From Apium graveolens (lineage: Eukaryota; Streptophyta; Magnoliopsida; Apiales; Apiaceae), in contig NC_133650.1 of the NCBI RefSeq assembly GCF_009905375.1, positions 300,761,957 to 300,825,956 on the forward strand: a stretch of DNA of 64,000 bases. The letters are read 5' to 3'. Below, in pieces: positions 59,391 through 64,000 of the stretch; within the stretch, counting starts at the first letter, position 1, and each line of letters starts with the position of its first letter. The notes below the pieces were generated by a model. The model was given only the letters and a program-made list of their open reading frames with translations. It did no database searches and had not been told where the DNA came from. A program made the translations under genes and the position numbers.

Positions 59391-61048
59391 AAACCCGAAA
59401 GTATTCCGGAGATGCTTATTTAAGAATATTAACACTATAGTAGAGTGTGATGGATAAGTCATAAGACCGAGAGTCGGTCAGTTTTGTTTTATGAAATATA
59501 AACCTGGAAATCATCCCGGTGATATTATAGGACGATTATAAGTCCATAATAGTACGTTTTAAAGGGACTCAACGTCCACTTACGAAACATTAAAATACCT
59601 CGGACTTTTATTAAAATGATTTCCAAAGACCGTATTCCCTCAACTGTACTTTATCGTTCGGACAAGAATTATTTATCTACTAATCATTTATTATAGGAGA
59701 AGTATTTTCCAACGGTTATTTGTTCAAACCTGATTAATCATTAAAGATTATTAATTTCATAGACATAAACTAGTTGAGGAATATTATTTTAAATATTCTT
59801 TTACAAGAGTAAACTCATTCGAGATTTAATTATTTATCGAATATTATTTAATTATTTATTATTTATTAGAGGGTTTATTATTGATTTAAAAATTATAGAT
59901 CCTGATTTAAAATATACTTCCTGATTTCGGAATATCATTCGAATAATTTCATATCGTCGGAGAATATTATTCCGACTTATTAAATATTTTGAATATAGCT
60001 TCAAGGAGAAACTTTTCCCCCTTATTTAATTATCTGTTGACAACGGTCAACTCACATCATTAGTACTTCCTCCAAAACTTTCGGAAGTACATATATATAT
60101 ATATATACAGTAAAGCTATGCCTATCAACAAGCAAAACGCTTGGAGAAACTTCGATGTGGTTCGAGTTCTCGAAATATGATAGGATTTCCTAATGGACAA
60201 GGGAGGGGTAGGATCCAAGTACTTCGTGTATTGGATATACTACTGGTACTGTAAGAGACGGTACAATATGTACCTATGGACCTGCGAAGTGTGTGTATAC
60301 CCGAAGTGAGGACACATAGCCCGTATGCGGCAAGGGTGATAACCAAGATGTGAAGGTGTCGTCCCTCTACTAGTAGAAAAGGTTACTTTTATTGTAGTAC
60401 CACTGATTATCGTATGCGGTGGCTCCAATGAATGTCCTATTCTTCCAATTGGAATTGTAATGCAATACCGTAACCCAAGCCTAGGTGCTGGGTTTACTAT
60501 TAAGGTATTCGCAGAATAATAGAATCCACTAAAGGATTGTTTTCATGAGAATGTGTGTTTCACCAAGGAAAACTATTTTTGAATAAAACATAATTATCAT
60601 ATATGATGTTTTACGTAAGTTTATCATACAGTCATTTTCACACTGTACATTATTATGCTGGGCATTATAGCTCACTCTTGCTTTCTTTTAAATGACACAA
60701 CACAACAGATAACCAGTATGCCGATGTGGGACTTAGTCGCTTGCAGTCATGGGGTAAAACCCTGGCAGCCATGTCTCAGGTGTGCCAGAGTGTCAGATAG
60801 GTATAAGATATCAGTCGTAATTATTGTAACTTCATGTAGAGGTTATGAATAATTGTTTGAGATCCTGTAAAGTACATTTGAGTGTAATAAAAGAAGATTA
60901 CATTTTGTACATCATTTCTAAGGCTATAACTTATGTGTGTGAGTATGAGATTGGGGTCTGTTGGATTATTGAATCAATAACAGGTTACACATGAGTGAAG
61001 AATGGTGTGACGACCCAGATTCCTGACCCCGGATTTGGGGGCGTTACA
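59390..61048 (+). mobile_element. 3' part of a Ty3-type LTR related to the long-LTR family
   Basis: Ends GTGACGACCCAGATTCC, then GGGGGCGTTACA at 61048, followed by a primer binding site. Parts align by eye with the LTR at 6191-10332, for example AGTAGAAAAGGTTACTT (60372 versus about 9206) after a similar GGCAAGGGTGATAACC / GGCCAGGGTGATGACC word, and the final 40 bp. The LTR start is missing, cut near 59390. Confidence 0.72.
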
Positions 61049-61052
61049 GAAA

Positions 61053-61064
61053 TGGTATCAGAGC
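61053..61064 (+). other. Primer binding site of the Ty3-type element
   Basis: TGGTATCAGAGC four bases after the LTR end at 61048, the same spacing as in the element at 1-10332. Confidence 0.88.
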
Positions 61065-63514
61065 CTTAAGTTATAGTACTCAGAAATGAGAGTGTTAGGA
61101 GTCTGTATAGATGCGAGATTTCGTAAGAGCTCATATAGAGTTCATCATTGGACTACCGGATGTAGCCTCAATGTGTAGGTTAGGATAAGTGTATATTTGA
61201 GGTATTAAGGTATGACTAATTAGACCATTGGAGATTATCAAAATGATGAGGAGAAAAATTAGAATCATATTTGATTTGGCAAGGATATGGATGTAGAACT
61301 TGGAGCTGAGTCTCCAGAGCATTTGGGGTAAAAACGTTATTACCAACACCATATGTAAATTTGATAACACGAGCCTTGTTACCTGTAGTTCTGTGTAGGT
61401 TGCCCAAGAAGGGGCATCACATGTGAGAACCATAAAGTCTAATTATTAATATACAGTTGAGGTTATTGACCCAGACTAGTGGAAGGTGTCATTTTAACCA
61501 ATGAGAAGTTGAATATCGTATTAATAACGAATTCAACAGAGATAGTGTCTGATATACCCTTGAGGATTTTTTATTTCCATTAAGGAAGATTTGAATATGA
61601 TATACAAATGTCATCGTAAGACAAGTATACTACATAATATTATTAGTGCGCTTAACATGTAAGTATATGATGGTTTAGATTAAAAATTAAGAGCATAGAG
61701 AATCGATGGCATGTCTATAATTAAATGGCGTAAGATTACAATGAACGATAGTTCAATCTTAGAACCTTTTTAAAAGGGATAGACCAGTGAGTCCAGAGCG
61801 GAATTTTTCGGTAGATATGATGTCAGAGGCTACGTATATATGCTCATAGACCTCTAATATATTCGGTAACGTATGTTCGATTACACACACATACCACTGA
61901 ACTTATGGACTGCATTGAGATCCCTAAGAGATCTCTTTGATCTATTCCCAGGGGGAACTGGCCACTTGTAGTTAGTAATGGATGCGTGTAGCAAGCAACT
62001 ATCGACTTAACAGATGTTTTTGGAATATTTCTGAGTGAGGTCTTCGAGGTAAAATACCGGAATAACAGATCTACGTGCGACAGTCAAGTTAGTAAGCTAT
62101 TTTAAGATGATGTTGATAGAGAAACTATTTGAAACATGGAATTACGAAGAAGAAGAGGTGGGATCATCCTCAGAGGAATAATGGCGAGAGTTAGGATAAT
62201 CAGTGAAATCTTTTGGCACCTACTCACTGTCCCGTTACTCCCTCCAAATTGTTGATCATTCGTATTACCTTGATAAATTATGTCAGACAATCCTTTTCGT
62301 TCCCTACTTTGAACTTCTGATGTGACCATCTTGAATAGTCTTTCTCCGCATCAGGACTTGTTTAATTCTTTTAGTTAATCCATGAACTTTCATTCATAGA
62401 TTATGATCTTCTTGATCAACTCAGAGATATTTATACTTCATTTCAATTATCCAATAGATTTTTTTATATATATAAATTTTCCCTCAATTCATCGATGAAT
62501 ATTCATAATGAGTATCTTCATTTGATTCTTCTTTCATACTTACTCTTTCAGTCGAGATTGTAAATATCTAACAAATTGTTAAAAACATGGATGATCAAAT
62601 ATCCATATATCCCTCGGGAATCCTTTTCCTCTAATCGGGATGAAATTATATACTGAACTTTGAAATCATAGTAAGGGTATCAATTTGATATTGGTATTCC
62701 GATTCAATTCTATTTAAAGATCTGATAAAGTATGTGAACTAGGACACCTATGAGTGTACCCTTTATTTGGAAATAAATATTTGATAAGAGGCTATCGATT
62801 GTTCCGATGCCAAGATCACTCGATTCAGAGTTATAATTGTCTTTCTCGACCCAACTTTAAAAACTCTTTATTTCAAAATCGTCATCCAGGTAGCCACAAT
62901 TTTTTCAGTGGTTACGATGTTGAGATTTTTACAAAGAAACTGAAATATGCCTAGTTGCATATGTTCTCATGAATGACTAGTTAATTGTCCTAACTAGTCA
63001 AAATTTTAATTAATACGACAAAAGCCTAGCTAATCATCCTAGCTAGTTGCTATGGGCCAAACCAATTGTGCTGGCCATTTTCTTAGCCGGTTGATAATAT
63101 TGCTTGATATGGACTAGTTATTATTTTGCTAGTTCCACTTCCAATAAAATTTTGATTATTCCATAGTGCATTATATATGCCAGATTTAATTGTTGATGGA
63201 ATTTTCAAAGAATGATTTATTGAGACCTAACTAGGTCGCCCACTCAAACGAGAATTCATATTCAGTTTTATGAAATATTATGTTCATGAAATATTTTATT
63301 CCTTCATTTGTATAACGAATATCCAATTAAAATTACAAAGTGATTGAAGAACAATATACTTCCTTATTTATTAATCATTGGATAAAATTCCTTCTTTCAA
63401 AATGGCACCTCTTGGAGACCTCAATGGTTAACCTTTGGTTGAGGATGTCATTCAATATTTCTTTCATTATCCGAGAAGAAAAGTATTCTTTCAATGGGAA
63501 AATCTTACAAGTAT
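61065..63514. other. Internal region of a decayed Ty3-type element
   Basis: About 2.4 kb after the primer binding site with no convincing gag or pol domain on either strand; open frames are under 100 codons. It may be a heavily decayed or non-coding internal region like that of the element at 1-10332. A hairpin cluster lies at 62975-63237. Confidence 0.45.
62975..63237. repeat. Cluster of short hairpins with similar stems
   Basis: GACTAGTTA/TAACTAGTC with a 7-base loop (62975-62999); CTAGCTA/TAGCTAG with a 7-base loop (63026-63046); a weaker CTGGC/GCCGG-type stem (63071-63090); GGACTAG/CTAGTTCC with a bulge (63111-63136); GACCT/AGGTC (63224-63237). The first four are spaced about 40-50 bp apart. 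Confidence 0.75.
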
Positions 63515-64000
63515 TGTGACGACTGAGAATTTTGCGACGTAATTAAGTCAATAAAGTATGCCTGATATGATGTGATTATAATTATGTGACTAAGTGCTGA
63601 TTAATTGTCTTTTATGTATATTAGTATATAGGAGCGTAAATAAAAACGTTCCAATTTAAAGAGTCAGCTTAGGAGATAAGCCGTGGTGTCGGGCCGTCAG
63701 GTAGAACGGAACCCGTCCTAATAAGGAGTTAAAGAATATAAAATGTGAATTATGTGTGATTGAGTAAAATGAATGTTTAAATAAAGTATTTCGTCCTCAG
63801 TGATCTGTCGGTCGATAATGATAATGAGAAGCGTAATCGAAACGCTGAGCATCGGGCCGTCAGGCTGAACGTGACCCGGTACGCGTAGAAAAGGATAAAG
63901 ATTAAAGAGGGATAAATTCTATGGTCAGACCTGAGTTGTTATGTGATCGTATATGTGTGATTGCTTGTCTGTGTGCATGACTATGTGCTCTATGACATTT
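63515..64000 (+). repeat. Start of another Ty3-type LTR, continues beyond the window
   Basis: Begins TGTGACGACTGAGAATTTTG at 63515, the style of a Tekay/Del-type LTR start. It contains two copies of a TCGGGCCGTCAGG-word (63692 and 63852), each followed by a GAACG and ACCCG context. No polypurine tract precedes it, so it is either a separate insertion or a 3' LTR with a decayed tract. Confidence 0.55.

Noticed and set aside
61065..63514. Possible gag or integrase fragments in weak frames
   Set aside because: Only scattered weak resemblances were found on either strand; not enough to support a domain call.
57141..63515. One single Ty3 element spanning the right end of the window
   Set aside because: The LTR at 57141-58556 is on the minus strand while the LTR/primer-site pair at 61048 is on the plus strand and of another family, so at least two elements are present.

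Overview
The window is nuclear DNA from a flowering plant, almost certainly a eudicot. It is AT-rich, its genes have GT-AG introns, and most of it consists of plant LTR retrotransposons. Four single-copy host genes are present: a short-chain dehydrogenase (SDR), a CID/RPR-domain RNA polymerase II CTD-binding protein, a STE20-like pseudokinase, and an EIN3-like (EIL) transcription factor. From memory, three of these resemble an Arabidopsis chromosome 5 neighbourhood (At5g10050, At5g10060, At5g10120), which suggests conserved gene order. The species cannot be named from the sequence; an asterid such as an Apiaceae is a guess.

Layout. 1-10332: nearly all of a Ty3/chromovirus-like element with about 4.1 kb LTRs. 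The visible 634 bp of its left LTR equals the right LTR base for base, yet its coding region is wrecked, and a spare pol segment lies between the primer binding site and gag. It sits in the 3' ORF of a Sirevirus-like copia element (10333-12858), which sits in the integrase of a second copia element (12859-18086). The second element's 3' LTR has its 5' half inverted. 18642-28003: the SDR and CID genes, convergent. 29021-33389 and 34368-35449: two solo LTRs. 35803-37720: pseudokinase gene with a duplicated 3' UTR hairpin. 37900-38640: copia RT relic. 39865-41428: EIL gene on the minus strand, with an EAR-type motif near its C-terminus.

43517-49611 is a three-level nest: a 1.06 kb Ty3-type LTR interrupted by a 5.0 kb copia element (minus strand, target duplication GTTTG), itself interrupted by a 415-bp TRIM. 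50009-57140 is a Sirevirus-like element whose LTR holds a 36-bp repeat array rich in TTCnnGAA motifs. From 57141 to the end are pieces of three further Ty3-type LTR elements, one with GC-rich palindromes and one with a cluster of hairpins.

The host genes are a housekeeping and regulatory set with no sign of a shared pathway; they form islands between transposon blocks. No CRISPR, operon, rRNA or tRNA gene was seen. The unusual content lies in the transposons (trans-mobilised dead element, pol rearrangement, candidate heat-shock elements) and in two host proteins (pseudokinase, EIL with DLNxxP).
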